Below, piece after piece: positions 33,809 to 42,679 of a stretch of 64,000 bases of DNA. The notes under the pieces are model-generated. The model was not told the origin of the DNA. It did no database searches and saw only the letters and a list, made by a program, of their open reading frames with translations. Position numbers and translations under genes: made by a program. The DNA is from Paenibacillus sp. 1_12 (lineage in GTDB: Bacteria; Bacillota; Bacilli; Paenibacillales; NBRC-103111): NCBI RefSeq assembly GCF_900114475.1, contig NZ_FOTE01000010.1, positions 124,001 through 188,000 of the forward strand, written 5' to 3'. Every line of letters begins with the position of its first letter. Within the stretch, counting starts at the first letter, position 1.

Positions 33809-35515
33809 TTATCCTTCCTCATTCTGATGTACAGGCAGCGTCAGACGAATAGTTGTCCCATGCCCAAGCTTGCTGACAATATTCATACTGTATCCGCTTC
33901 CATAGTACAGCTTTATTTTCTCGCGGATGTGGCGTAGTCCAATCCCGCTCATCCTCTCCCTCATTCCCCCGCCGGAGGTTGACTCTAAAGCCTTGTCTTC
34001 CATCATACCGATTCCGTTATCTTCAACCTGACAAATCAGCAGATCACGCTCGGCTTCGATCCAAATGGCGATACGTATAATTCCCACCTGCCGACTCGGC
34101 TCAATTCCGTGAATAATTGCATTTTCCAAAAGCGGCTGCAAGATCATTCGCGGTACAAGACAGCCCTCGGATATCGAATCAATCTGGTACTCCATACGTA
34201 TTTTGTCCCCATACCGAAATGCTTGAATATCAATATAATCATGAATCAGTTCAATTTCCTCACGAACCGTAATAAAATCACCTTTTTTCCCCAAGCTCGC
34301 CTGCAGCAGACGGACCAAGGAGGTCACAACCTCAGCAATTTGCGGGGTTTGGTGCATTTTGGCAACCCATTTGATCGTATTTAAAGTATTATACAAGAAA
34401 TGCGGATTCAGCTGATATTGTAGCGCTTCCATTTCTGCTTCTTTTTTTAGAGATTCCTCACGCTTTACTTGTCTGATCAGCTCTTCCAGTCGATTCAGCA
34501 TTTGATTATAGCTTTCACCCAGCTCGTTCCAGTCTCTGCTGCTTTTATGCACCCAGTAAGCTTTGAAATCGCCTAACTCTGCTCGATTCATTAGCCCTCG
34601 AAGGTGTTTCATCGGCCGAGCAGAATAGTGTTGGAACACTAGCATACACAGTATGCAGAGCAGCAGCAGCCATACAATGAACAATCCGAGCGTAGATTGA
34701 AAAGCTTCTGCAAATGAATTCTCAAGAAACTGTTTAGTTTCAAGCTGTGAAAACCATACGGTTCCCGGAAGCTCCAGCTTTTTTGTCGATACTACCGACA
34801 CCTTACCCCATTGAAGTGTCTCCGTCGTCGCCTTCGAACCCTCTTCCTTCTGGATCCATTCATTCCCAGTCGTAGTCTGTGTGCTGTACATAATTACGCC
34901 ATTGCTGTCCACGAGCTGGTTTCGGAGCAGCGGCATCTTGCTATAAATATCCTTCATCAGCGGGTCTAACATTAATGTGAATTGAATGGAGCCCTTAATC
35001 ACGTTTTTTCGATTCATCAGCGGTGCCGTATATAATACCTCGTAACCACCCGCACCACCATCTTTCTTTTCACGGGTGAGTATGGATCGATCATACTTGC
35101 GCAATGTTGGAATAGTCGTATCTATTGGAGGAACTGATGCTAGTGATTCCGTACATAAGGTATAGCTCAATACATCCAAAGACATGCAAATGTTCGTCAC
35201 AAAAGGAAATTGTGAGCGTTGGGAACGAAGCAAATAATCGGCATATTCCCGCAGCGCACGATCCTCAGCAGAATCAGTAATAACCGTTCCCTCACTCAAA
35301 CGCTGAATAGCATAATCATTACTGATCAGCCTAAGCGTGTGGTCAAGCTCTTCGAACGACTTTTGAATCCTCACTAAGGTTTGATCATGCAACTGCTGAA
35401 GCTGCTCACCCATTGCCAGCTGTGTTTTGGAAGAGGCTTGAACCGAATAATAGTAAATACAGCTTGTTATAAACGCAGAACAAATAAGCACGATATAGAT
35501 TAACATGCGTACCAT
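33809..35515 (-). CDS. YesM-type sensor histidine kinase (second pair)
   Basis: A 568-aa membrane kinase. Helices at about residues 5-24 and 276-295 enclose a sensing domain of about 250 residues. A HAMP segment, then the phospho-accepting H372 in QLNPHFLYNTL and a HATPase domain (LQPLLENAIIHGI; QVEDNGIGM) follow. It pairs with the YesN-type regulator at its 3' end. The signal is unknown. No solute-binding protein is nearby, unlike the first YesM/YesN pair of this window. Confidence 0.92.
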   Translation of the reverse strand: MVRMLIYIVLICSAFITSCIYYYSVQASSKTQLAMGEQLQQLHDQTLVRIQKSFEELDHTLRLISNDYAIQRLSEGTVITDSAEDRALREYADYLLRSQRSQFPFVTNICMSLDVLSYTLCTESLASVPPIDTTIPTLRKYDRSILTREKKDGGAGGYEVLYTAPLMNRKNVIKGSIQFTLMLDPLMKDIYSKMPLLRNQLVDSNGVIMYSTQTTTGNEWIQKEEGSKATTETLQWGKVSVVSTKKLELPGTVWFSQLETKQFLENSFAEAFQSTLGLFIVWLLLLCILCMLVFQHYSARPMKHLRGLMNRAELGDFKAYWVHKSSRDWNELGESYNQMLNRLEELIRQVKREESLKKEAEMEALQYQLNPHFLYNTLNTIKWVAKMHQTPQIAEVVTSLVRLLQASLGKKGDFITVREEIELIHDYIDIQAFRYGDKIRMEYQIDSISEGCLVPRMILQPLLENAIIHGIEPSRQVGIIRIAIWIEAERDLLICQVEDNGIGMMEDKALESTSGGGMRERMSGIGLRHIREKIKLYYGSGYSMNIVSKLGHGTTIRLTLPVHQNEEG

Positions 35516-35548
35516 GAGTAACCCTCACCCGATTATCCTTAGAATTTG

Positions 35549-35580
35549 GAAAAAACCCATGAGCTTACAGCCCACGGGTT
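35549..35580 (-). terminator. Intrinsic terminator after the 90-aa gene
   Basis: On the minus strand AACCCGTGGGCT pairs with AGCTCATGGGTT over 12 positions (two G-T pairs) around a GTA loop and is followed by TTTTTT. Confidence 0.85.
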
Positions 35581-35595
35581 CAATGGATGATTTGT

Positions 35596-35868
35596 TTATG
35601 GCGTTCCAACTAGCTCCAACGCTTGTTCCGAAATATCTTCCTTGTACTTGGTCATACAGTCGCACAGAAAGTCTTTACGGCAAATCGGGCACGGCTCATT
35701 CAACAAACGGTTGATATGCGATGCGAACGGAGTCGCATTGTCTGCCTTTTTTTCATAAATAAGTCTGCAGGATGTACGGTCCTTTAAGTTAACTACGACC
35801 TCGAACAATCCGTTTTTCGGGTTATTGCTTACAATCTCTGCGTTGATTACCTTTGGTTGGTATGCCAT
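35596..35868 (-). CDS. Hypothetical protein with a Cys cluster, 90 aa
   Basis: A small soluble protein, not recognised. The N-terminal half is strand-like (KVINAEIVSNNPKNGLFEVVVNL). The C-terminal half has four cysteines in CPICRKDFLCDC, suggesting a structural metal site or a redox role. It has its own ATG behind AGAGAGGTACC and its own strong terminator, so it is a single-gene transcript. Function is unknown. Confidence 0.72.
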   Translation of the reverse strand: MAYQPKVINAEIVSNNPKNGLFEVVVNLKDRTSCRLIYEKKADNATPFASHINRLLNEPCPICRKDFLCDCMTKYKEDISEQALELVGTP

Positions 35869-35943
35869 TATTTCGGTACCTCTCTTTATATAGGTTGTCT
35901 GTTGATCACCATTATCATGTGTATCTTGAATAATAGCTTGTTT

Positions 35944-35970
35944 TGGTCGTTCTAGTCAAGCCAGCGACCA
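35944..35970 (-). terminator. Weak terminator after purT
   Basis: TGGTCG and CGACCA form a 6-bp stem with a 15-nt loop; on the minus strand AAAACAAGC follows. Support is limited. Confidence 0.3.
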
Positions 35971-36010
35971 TAAGATCCATAAAAAACGTGTATATCTACC
36001 TATTTAACGC

Positions 36011-37192
36011 CTAGTGCTCGTAACGAAGCTTTAATTCCCCAGCAGACTTAGCTGCGATTTCTCGCGCTTCTTCTACATGATCCGCGGTGCTGAGCGCAAC
36101 TGCCATTCTTCGTCCAACCTTCGTTTCCGGCTTGCCAAAAATACGCACCTGTGTGTTTGGATAGCTTAACGCTTTGTCGATTCCTTCGATGCTAAACACC
36201 TGCTGTTCTTCCGTCGCCTTTAAAGTATGAGAGGCACCGGGTGTCAGCAAACGGATCGTTGGAATCGGCAGCCCTAGTATGGCCCGCACATGAAGTGCAA
36301 ATTCGGATAAATCCTGTGTAACCATTGTGACCATACCTGTATCATGAGGCCGCGGAGAAACTTCACTAAAATAAACCTGATCTTTAGCCAAAAATAACTC
36401 CACTCCATAAATCCCCGTTCCGCCTAATGCATCAGTAATTGTCTTTGCAATATGCTGTGCCTGTTCGATCTGTACGGCTGTCATCTGATGGGGCTGCCAT
36501 GATTCTATGTAATCGCCATCCTTCTGCACGTGCCCGATCGGCTCACAGAAAGCAGTACCTGATACCGAACGTACGGTAAGCAGTGTAATTTCGGATTCAA
36601 AATGAATAAATTGCTCTACGATCACTCGTGTTTTCTTCGCTCTTCCGCCTTCCATCGCATAGGTCCACGATTTCTCTACATCCGATAGTGATTTACAAAC
36701 ACTTTGACCTTTGCCTGATGAGCTCATAATCGGTTTTATGACACAGGGGGTACCAATAACGGCAACGGCCTCCTGAAGCTCCTCCAGGCTGTCTGCAAAA
36801 GCATATTTTGCTGTCGGCAGCTGTAATATTTCCGAAGCCAATCTACGTATGCCCTCGCGATCCATCGTCAGTTGAGCAGCAGTAGCGGTTGGTACTACAC
36901 GCATTCCCTCGCGCTCCAAATCAAGCAGCACTTGAGTCGCGATAGCTTCAATTTCGGGAACGATTAGATCAGGCTGCTCCTTCCTGATCAACTCGCGAAG
37001 CTGATCCTCGTCTAGCATATTGATTACATAGGATCGGTGTGCAACCTGCATCGCAGGCGCATTCGCATAACGGTCTACAGCAATCGTTTCAATTCCTAAT
37101 CTTTGGGCTTCAATGATAACTTCCTTGCCAAGCTCGCCTGAACCCAGAAGCATCATCTTTTTGGCTAATCCTGATAGTGGTGATCCGTACAT
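36011..37192 (-). CDS. purT: Formate-dependent GAR transformylase (PurT)
   Basis: A 393-aa ATP-grasp enzyme that makes formyl-GAR from GAR, ATP and formate, the folate-free route to the third step of purine synthesis. The N terminus shows [16 protein letters not shown] and [16 protein letters not shown]; the ATP-grasp core has [16 protein letters not shown] and the metal-binding segment [13 protein letters not shown]. The ATG beginning MYGSP has GGAGGGGGAG upstream and is preferred over an earlier one. A good sigma-A promoter lies 50-80 bp upstream. It stands alone, away from the main pur operon. Confidence 0.95.
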   Translation of the reverse strand: MYGSPLSGLAKKMMLLGSGELGKEVIIEAQRLGIETIAVDRYANAPAMQVAHRSYVINMLDEDQLRELIRKEQPDLIVPEIEAIATQVLLDLEREGMRVVPTATAAQLTMDREGIRRLASEILQLPTAKYAFADSLEELQEAVAVIGTPCVIKPIMSSSGKGQSVCKSLSDVEKSWTYAMEGGRAKKTRVIVEQFIHFESEITLLTVRSVSGTAFCEPIGHVQKDGDYIESWQPHQMTAVQIEQAQHIAKTITDALGGTGIYGVELFLAKDQVYFSEVSPRPHDTGMVTMVTQDLSEFALHVRAILGLPIPTIRLLTPGASHTLKATEEQQVFSIEGIDKALSYPNTQVRIFGKPETKVGRRMAVALSTADHVEEAREIAAKSAGELKLRYEH

Positions 37193-37244
37193 GAACGCAG
37201 CTCCCCCTCCATATATACAGTTCAAATTAAAAGGCTCTATCGTT

Positions 37245-37273
37245 GTTATACTTTACAATGAAACATTTTTCAA
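37245..37273 (-). promoter_or_regulatory. Sigma-A promoter for purT
   Basis: On the minus strand TTGAAA (37268-37273), a 17-bp spacer and TATAAC (37245-37250). The -10 box ends about 53 bp before the purT start. Confidence 0.7.
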
Positions 37274-37369
37274 TCTTTCTTGCAAAAAGACATAAAAATT
37301 CCTTTTAATGATAGCTTACTTTTATTGAGTAACTTATGCTACAATGTAATGAAGAAGGAGATGATAGCA

Positions 37370-37681
37370 ATGGCTGATCATCAGCTTTGCCCGAAATTTG
37401 AAGCCGCATTTGGCATATTAGGAAAACGCTGGACCGGCTTGATTATTCAATCCCTGCTTCAGGGTCCAAGACGGTTTAAGGATATTTCCGAAATGATCCC
37501 CGGCATGAGCGACAGAATGTTAGCTGAACGATTTAAAGAATTAGAAACAGAGGGTCTCATCCATAGGCACGTATACCCAGAAACTCCTGTACGAATTGAA
37601 TATGAGCTGTCAGAAAAGGGAAGAGCACTCCGACCTGTCATGGAGGCCGTTCACAATTGGGGAGAACATTGGGTTAACTGA
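37370..37681 (+). CDS. HxlR-family transcriptional regulator
   Basis: A 103-aa winged-helix regulator. It starts MADHQLCPKFEAAFG; the family signature ILGKRWTGLIIQSLLQGPRRFKDI and MLAERFKELETEGLI follow, with the wing RIEYELSEKGRAL. Cys7, near the conserved redox position of HxlR proteins, suggests sensing of oxidants or electrophiles. The ATG at this position has AAGGAG 9 nt upstream. It is divergent from purT, and no clear target gene is adjacent. Downstream lies an unusual terminator. Confidence 0.88.
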   Translation: MADHQLCPKFEAAFGILGKRWTGLIIQSLLQGPRRFKDISEMIPGMSDRMLAERFKELETEGLIHRHVYPETPVRIEYELSEKGRALRPVMEAVHNWGEHWVN

Positions 37682-37701
37682 CCCCTGATTTGTACAACAC
37701 C

Positions 37702-37794
37702 AAAAAGCCGTTTACTTTGGTTATCCTTCTAGAGCAAGACCAAATGGTCTTCCTCACCGGGACCCCAAAAAAATGGCTTTTTTAATGGCTTTTT
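37702..37794 (+). terminator. Terminator with duplicated 3' arm after the HxlR gene
   Basis: AAAAAGCC (37702-37709) can pair with GGCTTTTT at 37775-37782 or at 37787-37794, because the 12-mer AATGGCTTTTTT is exactly duplicated in tandem (37772-37795). An inner hairpin GACCA/TGGTC is at 37738-37749. Confidence 0.55.
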
Positions 37795-37811
37795 TACTTC
37801 ATATGTAGGTA

Positions 37812-38000
37812 CTAGGAAGCATGCATCTTTTGTAACCGCTTAGATTGACTGCTCATCGCGCAATAAATTAATTGATCCAATTCTATACTCTTATTCACAA
37901 CTTCAGAATGCGTGAGTTCGTAACCTTTCAAGGTAACCAGCGTATGCAATTCTTGATTGAGAAGGAGTATTTGTTGTTCAATATGAGCAGCAATGTTCAT
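37812..38000 (-). CDS. Spo0E-like aspartyl-phosphate phosphatase
   Basis: A 62-aa protein of the Spo0E family, which removes phosphate from Spo0A-P and so restrains sporulation. It has two helices and the signature SIELDQLI (S-x-E-L-D). The length is typical of the short Spo0E/YisI/YnzD form. The ATG has GGGAGG upstream. Its presence supports an endospore-forming host. It is divergent from the orphan OmpR regulator. Confidence 0.88.
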   Translation of the reverse strand: MNIAAHIEQQILLLNQELHTLVTLKGYELTHSEVVNKSIELDQLIYCAMSSQSKRLQKMHAS

Positions 38001-38216
38001 AATAACAGCCTCCCGATAGTGGATTTGTTTCTTTTCTCAATATTTAACTAATTAGTTCTTCATAAGCTTGTCCAAAACAGACTTTTGAGATACATTAAAA
38101 AAGTAAGTAATTTATTTTGTCACTATATAAAACATTTGTTAAAATAATGTTGTTATTTATCCTTTTGTATTTGTTAATTTTCTAAATCATTTCTTAACAT
38201 AGTGAGGAGGGAGCCC

Positions 38217-38918
38217 ATGTCTACCGTCTTACTTATTGAGGACGACCAGAGCATCGCAGATATGATTTCGATTTATTTGTCGGAAGAAGATCATACCGTA
38301 CATTGGGGTGCAGATGGGCAGCAAGGTACTAAATTATTTAGTACGATAGAACCAGATGTTATCATTTTGGATATTATGCTTCCTGATGCAAATGGCATGG
38401 ATCTATGTAAAGAATTTCGAACAATTTCGAATGTGCCCATTATGATGATTTCCGCCAAAAGTGAGGTTTCAGAACGAGTAAAGGCATTAATAATAGGAGC
38501 AGACGATTATTTATGCAAGCCGTTTAGCATGCGTGAATTGGCGGCAAGAACCAGTGCGCTGCTGCGCAGGTCGGCGATATCGAATCATATGGCTCATTCT
38601 GCACCCCCTGCAGAATCTGAGGAAATCGACCCTCAATCCATCAAGATCGATATGGAAAAACGATGTATTTACTTGCTCAATCACCCTGTAGAAACCACAT
38701 TTTCTGAATTTGAAATTATGAAGCATTTTTGGATGCATCCCGGCAAAGTATTTTCCCGTGAGGAACTGCTGAACAAAATTCGTGGGATTGACACTTTCGT
38801 AACCGAACGTACCGTTGATGTACATATTACCAATCTCCGCAAGAAAGTCGAAATTGATCCTAAAGAACCTAAACATATTAAAACGGTCTGGGGGGTTGGT
38901 TATAAATTTGAGCATTAA
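38217..38918 (+). CDS. OmpR/PhoB-type response regulator without adjacent kinase
   Basis: A 233-aa regulator with a receiver domain (VLLIEDD at residues 4-10, phospho-acceptor D52 in IILDIMLPD, Lys in YLCKPFS) and a C-terminal winged helix (FSEFEIMKHFWMHPGKVFSREELL, then TVDVHITNLRKKVEIDP). The ATG beginning MSTVLL has GGAGGGAGCCC upstream. No sensor kinase is next to it; the gene is followed by a strong terminator, so it is monocistronic. It may be served by a kinase elsewhere or control Spo0E-related timing; this is speculative. Confidence 0.92.
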   Translation: MSTVLLIEDDQSIADMISIYLSEEDHTVHWGADGQQGTKLFSTIEPDVIILDIMLPDANGMDLCKEFRTISNVPIMMISAKSEVSERVKALIIGADDYLCKPFSMRELAARTSALLRRSAISNHMAHSAPPAESEEIDPQSIKIDMEKRCIYLLNHPVETTFSEFEIMKHFWMHPGKVFSREELLNKIRGIDTFVTERTVDVHITNLRKKVEIDPKEPKHIKTVWGVGYKFEH

Positions 38919-38919
38919 A

Positions 38920-38968
38920 AAAGCTCCAGTCAGATTGTGCGGCTCGCACAGCCTGACTGGAGCTTTTT
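38920..38968. terminator. Strong bidirectional terminator after the orphan regulator
   Basis: A 15-bp perfect outer stem (AAAAGCTCCAGTCAG / CTGACTGGAGCTTTT) carries an inner TGTGC/GCACA hairpin. T runs on both strands suit the convergent genes on each side. Confidence 0.92.
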
Positions 38969-39012
38969 ATATAAATCACAGTACGGTGAGCATCAGAAAT
39001 CGAAGTTCACCT

Positions 39013-39516
39013 TCATTCAGAATGGTCTCTGTCCCGCGTTCGGTCCAAATCCTGCAGAAGCTTGCTCACACCTTCAGGAGTCAACTCAGAGGACTGCTTG
39101 AAGCGCAGCAATTGCTCCCTGAGCTCGTTCGCGATAGCCTCGCTATTCTCCTCATCATGTGTGTATTCTGGATCGAACCAGACATAATCCCCATCCGGAC
39201 CATTTCGTAAAAATGACCTCTTCCATGCTGCCGGATAAGCAAATTCTTGTTCCCCGAATATATAAGCGAGCACATCATCGCTCTCCAAGGGCATAAGCTG
39301 ATGGAAGGTCTCAACGCCGTTGCTTTCTGGTCCTAAGGCTGCTACCTGCTTATGAAGATAAGCATAATGGAGGTAATGATCCCCTGTCAGCTTATCCTTG
39401 GAAATCTCATACAGCTCCAATTCATCTGCACTCAACTGCTTAACGACCTCTAGACGCTCCTGCAGCAGTTCAGAGGGAATTCTTTTCATTTCCTGTAAGG
39501 AATGAACCTCGTTCAT
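39013..39516 (-). CDS. Hypothetical acidic protein, 167 aa
   Basis: Not recognised. The N-terminal third is helical and charged (LQERLEVVKQLSADELELYE). The middle contains EFAYPAAWKRSFLRNGPDGDYVWFDPEYTHDEEN and the C terminus is again helical and acidic. No membrane segment or signal peptide is seen. I chose the ATG beginning MNEVH, behind GGAGGG; a TTG two codons upstream is possible. It is flanked by the bidirectional terminator and by the twin-hairpin repeat, so it is likely monocistronic. Confidence 0.72.
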   Translation of the reverse strand: MNEVHSLQEMKRIPSELLQERLEVVKQLSADELELYEISKDKLTGDHYLHYAYLHKQVAALGPESNGVETFHQLMPLESDDVLAYIFGEQEFAYPAAWKRSFLRNGPDGDYVWFDPEYTHDEENSEAIANELREQLLRFKQSSELTPEGVSKLLQDLDRTRDRDHSE

Positions 39517-39535
39517 GGGCAACCCTCCTTAAAGA

Positions 39536-39589
39536 TTCGCTAAAGCGAAACTTACATCGTAAACATTAGCTTTAAGTAAGCTTTAGCGA
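39536..39589. repeat. Twin-hairpin dispersed repeat, copy B
   Basis: TTCGC-taaa-GCGAA followed by ACTTAC-atc-GTAA, then an inverted end (CTTTAGCGAA at 39580-39589 against TTCGCTAAAG at 39536-39545). The pieces match the two small palindromes of copy A. Confidence 0.5.
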
Positions 39590-39628
39590 AATACACTTCA
39601 TAATCATTATCTTAGTGTTGCGTAAGCA

Positions 39629-40249
39629 TTATTTCAACCTCAAGCTGCGCCGCGGCAGTCTCCATTTAAAAAACACAGAAAGCATCCGCAGAAAAACAAT
39701 AATGACAAACAAAGCCAGTAAGTGATAGGAACCCTGAAACCATCCTAGACCTATAAACAAGCCAGCCATCATGCCCCATACCGCATAAATTTCGTCCTGC
39801 AATACCAGAGGCTTCCGACCTGCTAGAACGTCGCGAATGATCCCGCCGCCAATTCCGGTCATAACAGCTGCAACAACAACAGCACTAATAGGATGATTCA
39901 TATTGGTTGCATAAATGGCCCCTTGAATCGAGAATGCGGCAAGCCCGATTGCATCGAACAGCGATTCCCACGTTTTCCATCGTCGTATCCAACTGCTGGG
40001 AACAATAAATACAAGTGCAGCCGCAATCAAGGCGGTTTTCAGATAAAAGCTTTGTTCCCATAAAGTCGTTACCGGAATACCAATGAGCAAATTACGCACC
40101 ACACCACCGCCGAATGCTGTAACTAGCGCTAGTACAAACACACCCAAGATATCAAAATCCTCTTCCATAGCTACAACGGCTCCACTAACTGCGAAGGCAA
40201 CTGTACCTATAACGCTGAATAATTGTAAATTAATCTCCAATAAGTCCAT
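39629..40249 (-). CDS. Trimeric intracellular cation (TRIC/UPF0126, YvgT-like) channel family protein
   Basis: A 206-aa membrane protein with about seven helices. The repeat marks SGAVVAMEEDFDILGVFVLALVTAFGGG and VMTGIGGGIIRDVLAGRKP identify the UPF0126/TRIC family, which forms potassium-permeable channels. The ATG beginning MDLLEINL is one base after the TGA of the NarL regulator, so translation is coupled. It therefore belongs to an operon with KapB, the histidine kinase and the regulator. Confidence 0.9.
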   Translation of the reverse strand: MDLLEINLQLFSVIGTVAFAVSGAVVAMEEDFDILGVFVLALVTAFGGGVVRNLLIGIPVTTLWEQSFYLKTALIAAALVFIVPSSWIRRWKTWESLFDAIGLAAFSIQGAIYATNMNHPISAVVVAAVMTGIGGGIIRDVLAGRKPLVLQDEIYAVWGMMAGLFIGLGWFQGSYHLLALFVIIVFLRMLSVFFKWRLPRRSLRLK

Positions 40250-40250
40250 G

Positions 40251-40904
40251 TCAAAGTATACCCATATCCTTTGCTTTTTGAGCTGCTTCTTTACTGCTTT
40301 TGCCTCCGAGCTTACGCAAAATGTTACCCACATGAACTTTAATCGTCCGTATCGAAACTACAAACTTGTCGGCAATTTGTGTTTGTGTGTGCCCTTTTTC
40401 AATTAAATCCAGTACCTGAACTTCTGTGGGTGTAAGCAAATCACGCAGCTCCTTCACCCTGACCTCATGCTCCAGATGCTTTAAACGGCGGAATTCCTCG
40501 CGCATTTTCTCAGCTACGCTGGGATGGATAGGACTACGGTTCGCATATGCGTTACGTATAGCCTGCGGGATTTCCGCAAAATTCGTTTTGACCATGTAAT
40601 CGACCGCACCGACCTTGAAGGCCTCGAAAATCAGCTCTTTATCTTCCATTGAAGTTAGCATGATGACCTTGGCTCCTGTGCATTGTACAATTTCTGCCGC
40701 TGCCCAAATGCCATCCGGGCTGTCTGACATCATAATATCCATAAGCACCACATCAGCTTCTACCCGCTCCAGCAGCTCGACTCCAGTTTGTCCGGAGGAG
40801 GCTTGACCAACCAACTCAAAATCGGCTTCCTTACCCAAATAGCTAGTCAAGCCGCGAAGCCAATCCGGATCGTCTTCTACAATAGCAATGCGTATCCTGC
40901 TCAA
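40251..40904 (-). CDS. NarL/LuxR-type response regulator
   Basis: A 217-aa regulator. The receiver domain has AIVEDD at residues 7-12 and phospho-acceptor D56 (VVLMDIMMS); the C-terminal LuxR helix-turn-helix is TEVQVLDLIEKGHTQTQIADKFVVSIRTIKVHVGNILRKLG. Its start overlaps the stop of the histidine kinase by 4 bp (ATGA), so the two form a coupled pair. The next gene, the TRIC-type channel, starts one base after its stop. Confidence 0.93.
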   Translation of the reverse strand: MSRIRIAIVEDDPDWLRGLTSYLGKEADFELVGQASSGQTGVELLERVEADVVLMDIMMSDSPDGIWAAAEIVQCTGAKVIMLTSMEDKELIFEAFKVGAVDYMVKTNFAEIPQAIRNAYANRSPIHPSVAEKMREEFRRLKHLEHEVRVKELRDLLTPTEVQVLDLIEKGHTQTQIADKFVVSIRTIKVHVGNILRKLGGKSSKEAAQKAKDMGIL

Positions 40905-42283
40905 CCTCTACCGCCTCCTTTCCTATTAGAGAAAATGATAAATACCGCTGTACCGGCGCCAGGCTTGCTGTGAATGGACATTGTACCTTTATGTTTATGT
41001 ATGATGGTGTGGCAATAAGATAGTCCAAGCCCAAAGTTAAGCTTCTTACCGCCCTTCGTCGTGTAGAATGGATCAAAAGCTTGCCTGAGCTGTGATTTGT
41101 CCATACCAATACCCGTATCCCTTATTTCAGCCGTCAGGCTCCGTTTCGTTTCGGTCAATTTAACGAGCAGCTTTCCTCCTTGCGGCATTGCTTCTATCGC
41201 GTTCATCAGTACATTAGACATGACCTCATCCAGCTGTGCACTGTCTCCCCACATAGCTCCTTCACAGCGTATTTCCTTTACGACCTCGATTTGGTCAAGA
41301 GTTGGCTCCAGCGCCATCAGGCAATGTTCCAGGATCTCAGCAATCAGAACCGGCTCTTCATGCAAAATTACATCCTGAGTTTGCCCCTGTATACGATAAA
41401 TCATATCATAAATATGCTGTGAAGCGTTTAAGATTACATCGACATCATTTTCCAATTGAACAGGATCGGATTGATTGGATTCCGATTTGATCTTTTCACC
41501 AAACAGACGAATTTTTCCTACATCGTTTTTTATCGCATGGTTAAGAATCGAGGTACCCGAAGTAATAGCCCTCAGCGTATAATCAAGCTGATGATTGCGA
41601 ATTGAAATTTGCAGGCCCATAAATCCATAACGAAAGCTGGAGAAAAAAATGACAGCCAGCGTAAATCCGATCAGCCAGGCGTTATAACGCCACCATTCAT
41701 TATTGCCATACAACGTTGGAAGTATATACAGAGTGAATAAAGCACCAAACATCGTTGGAGCCGCTGCAAGTGTAGTCAGCATACGCAGCTTGCGTAGATA
41801 GGAATTCATTTCCTTGGCTGTTGCGTGTATTAATATTATGATCCCCGCAATAATGTAAGGAACTGTCCAGAACATTACGAATCGATAAGGAATCGGGTCG
41901 TTACCTACGGGTTCAAACGCAAATGATATCAGCGCAGGCAGAAGCAGTAACCATGAAAGCCATCTTTTCCATTGCCAGCTCGCGTAGTTTGGGTGGTATA
42001 CGATTGTAAACATCAGGAAGGTATACGGAAGACCGTAGTAGCAAATAATCGACGAGAATCGCTCCATATAACCCATGAGCTGGGAAAGTGATATAGACAT
42101 CCAGCCCTGCTTGGTCAAATAAGGACTCAACAGCTCATTAATAACAGCGGATAAACCGCCAAAACCGCCAGTGAAGGCAATGCTGGCGATCCACCTTGTT
42201 GTAGCTCTCCTAGGATCTGTAACTACTAGAAGCAACCCAATTGTCCACAAGCCTATCAGTACAAACAGCATAAAGATCGGCAC
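40901..42283 (-). CDS. Seven-helix sensor histidine kinase next to kapB
   Basis: A 460-aa membrane kinase. About seven helices fill the first 220 residues (roughly 3-22, 31-52, 75-96, 108-124, 135-153, 168-190, 200-218). A dimerisation helix with candidate phospho-acceptor H249 (LNHAIKNDVGKI) follows, then a HATPase domain (VLMNAIEAMPQGGKL; IRDTGIGMD; GLGLSYCHTIIHKHKG). It pairs with the NarL regulator at its 3' end. Its multi-helix form and place right after kapB recall KinB of Bacillus subtilis, whose function needs KapB. The start is GTG (ATG 4 codons on also possible). Confidence 0.9.
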   Translation of the reverse strand: MPIFMLFVLIGLWTIGLLLVVTDPRRATTRWIASIAFTGGFGGLSAVINELLSPYLTKQGWMSISLSQLMGYMERFSSIICYYGLPYTFLMFTIVYHPNYASWQWKRWLSWLLLLPALISFAFEPVGNDPIPYRFVMFWTVPYIIAGIIILIHATAKEMNSYLRKLRMLTTLAAAPTMFGALFTLYILPTLYGNNEWWRYNAWLIGFTLAVIFFSSFRYGFMGLQISIRNHQLDYTLRAITSGTSILNHAIKNDVGKIRLFGEKIKSESNQSDPVQLENDVDVILNASQHIYDMIYRIQGQTQDVILHEEPVLIAEILEHCLMALEPTLDQIEVVKEIRCEGAMWGDSAQLDEVMSNVLMNAIEAMPQGGKLLVKLTETKRSLTAEIRDTGIGMDKSQLRQAFDPFYTTKGGKKLNFGLGLSYCHTIIHKHKGTMSIHSKPGAGTAVFIIFSNRKGGGRG

Positions 42284-42295
42284 ATCCGTTCTAAA

Positions 42296-42679
42296 TTATA
42301 ACGTATAATCTTTTTTCAGCTGCTCCAGCTCTTGTAAGGAGCGTTCTACCCATCTTGCCTGTTCTTCCAATATCCGGATCTCGGTATACAAGGCACGTTC
42401 CAAAGAAACCCGATACTCTTGAATTGTTCCATTAAATGGTTTAACAGTATACATAGGCATTAAAGCAATTTCTCCGTCAGATAATGCCCGTCGTTGATGA
42501 AAGAAAGGTACATTCGGATCCATCGGATTATGCAAATCACCTTGTGTCGGGTGCTTGATGACAGCTTTAATTTTAACTGCAGCTTTGCCGGAGCTCGAGA
42601 TCTCGACAATTTCACCGACATACTCTCCGGTTTTATAAGTGGCTGTGACTATCGTTCCAATCTCAAATTGATTACTCAT
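42296..42679 (-). CDS. kapB: Kinase-associated lipoprotein B-like protein (KapB)
   Basis: A 127-aa protein resembling KapB of Bacillus subtilis, needed for KinB-driven sporulation signalling: both have TG-x-YxGEI near the N terminus, the core VKIKAVIKHPTQGDLHNP, VPFFHQRRAL and the C-terminal VKPFNG...YRVSLERAL pattern. It has an N-terminal SH3-like barrel and a helical tail; no lipobox is seen here. It lies 12 bp upstream of the histidine kinase and overlaps the thioredoxin-like gene by 8 bp. The gene pair supports a KinB-like route in this organism. Confidence 0.82.
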   Translation of the reverse strand: MSNQFEIGTIVTATYKTGEYVGEIVEISSSGKAAVKIKAVIKHPTQGDLHNPMDPNVPFFHQRRALSDGEIALMPMYTVKPFNGTIQEYRVSLERALYTEIRILEEQARWVERSLQELEQLKKDYTL

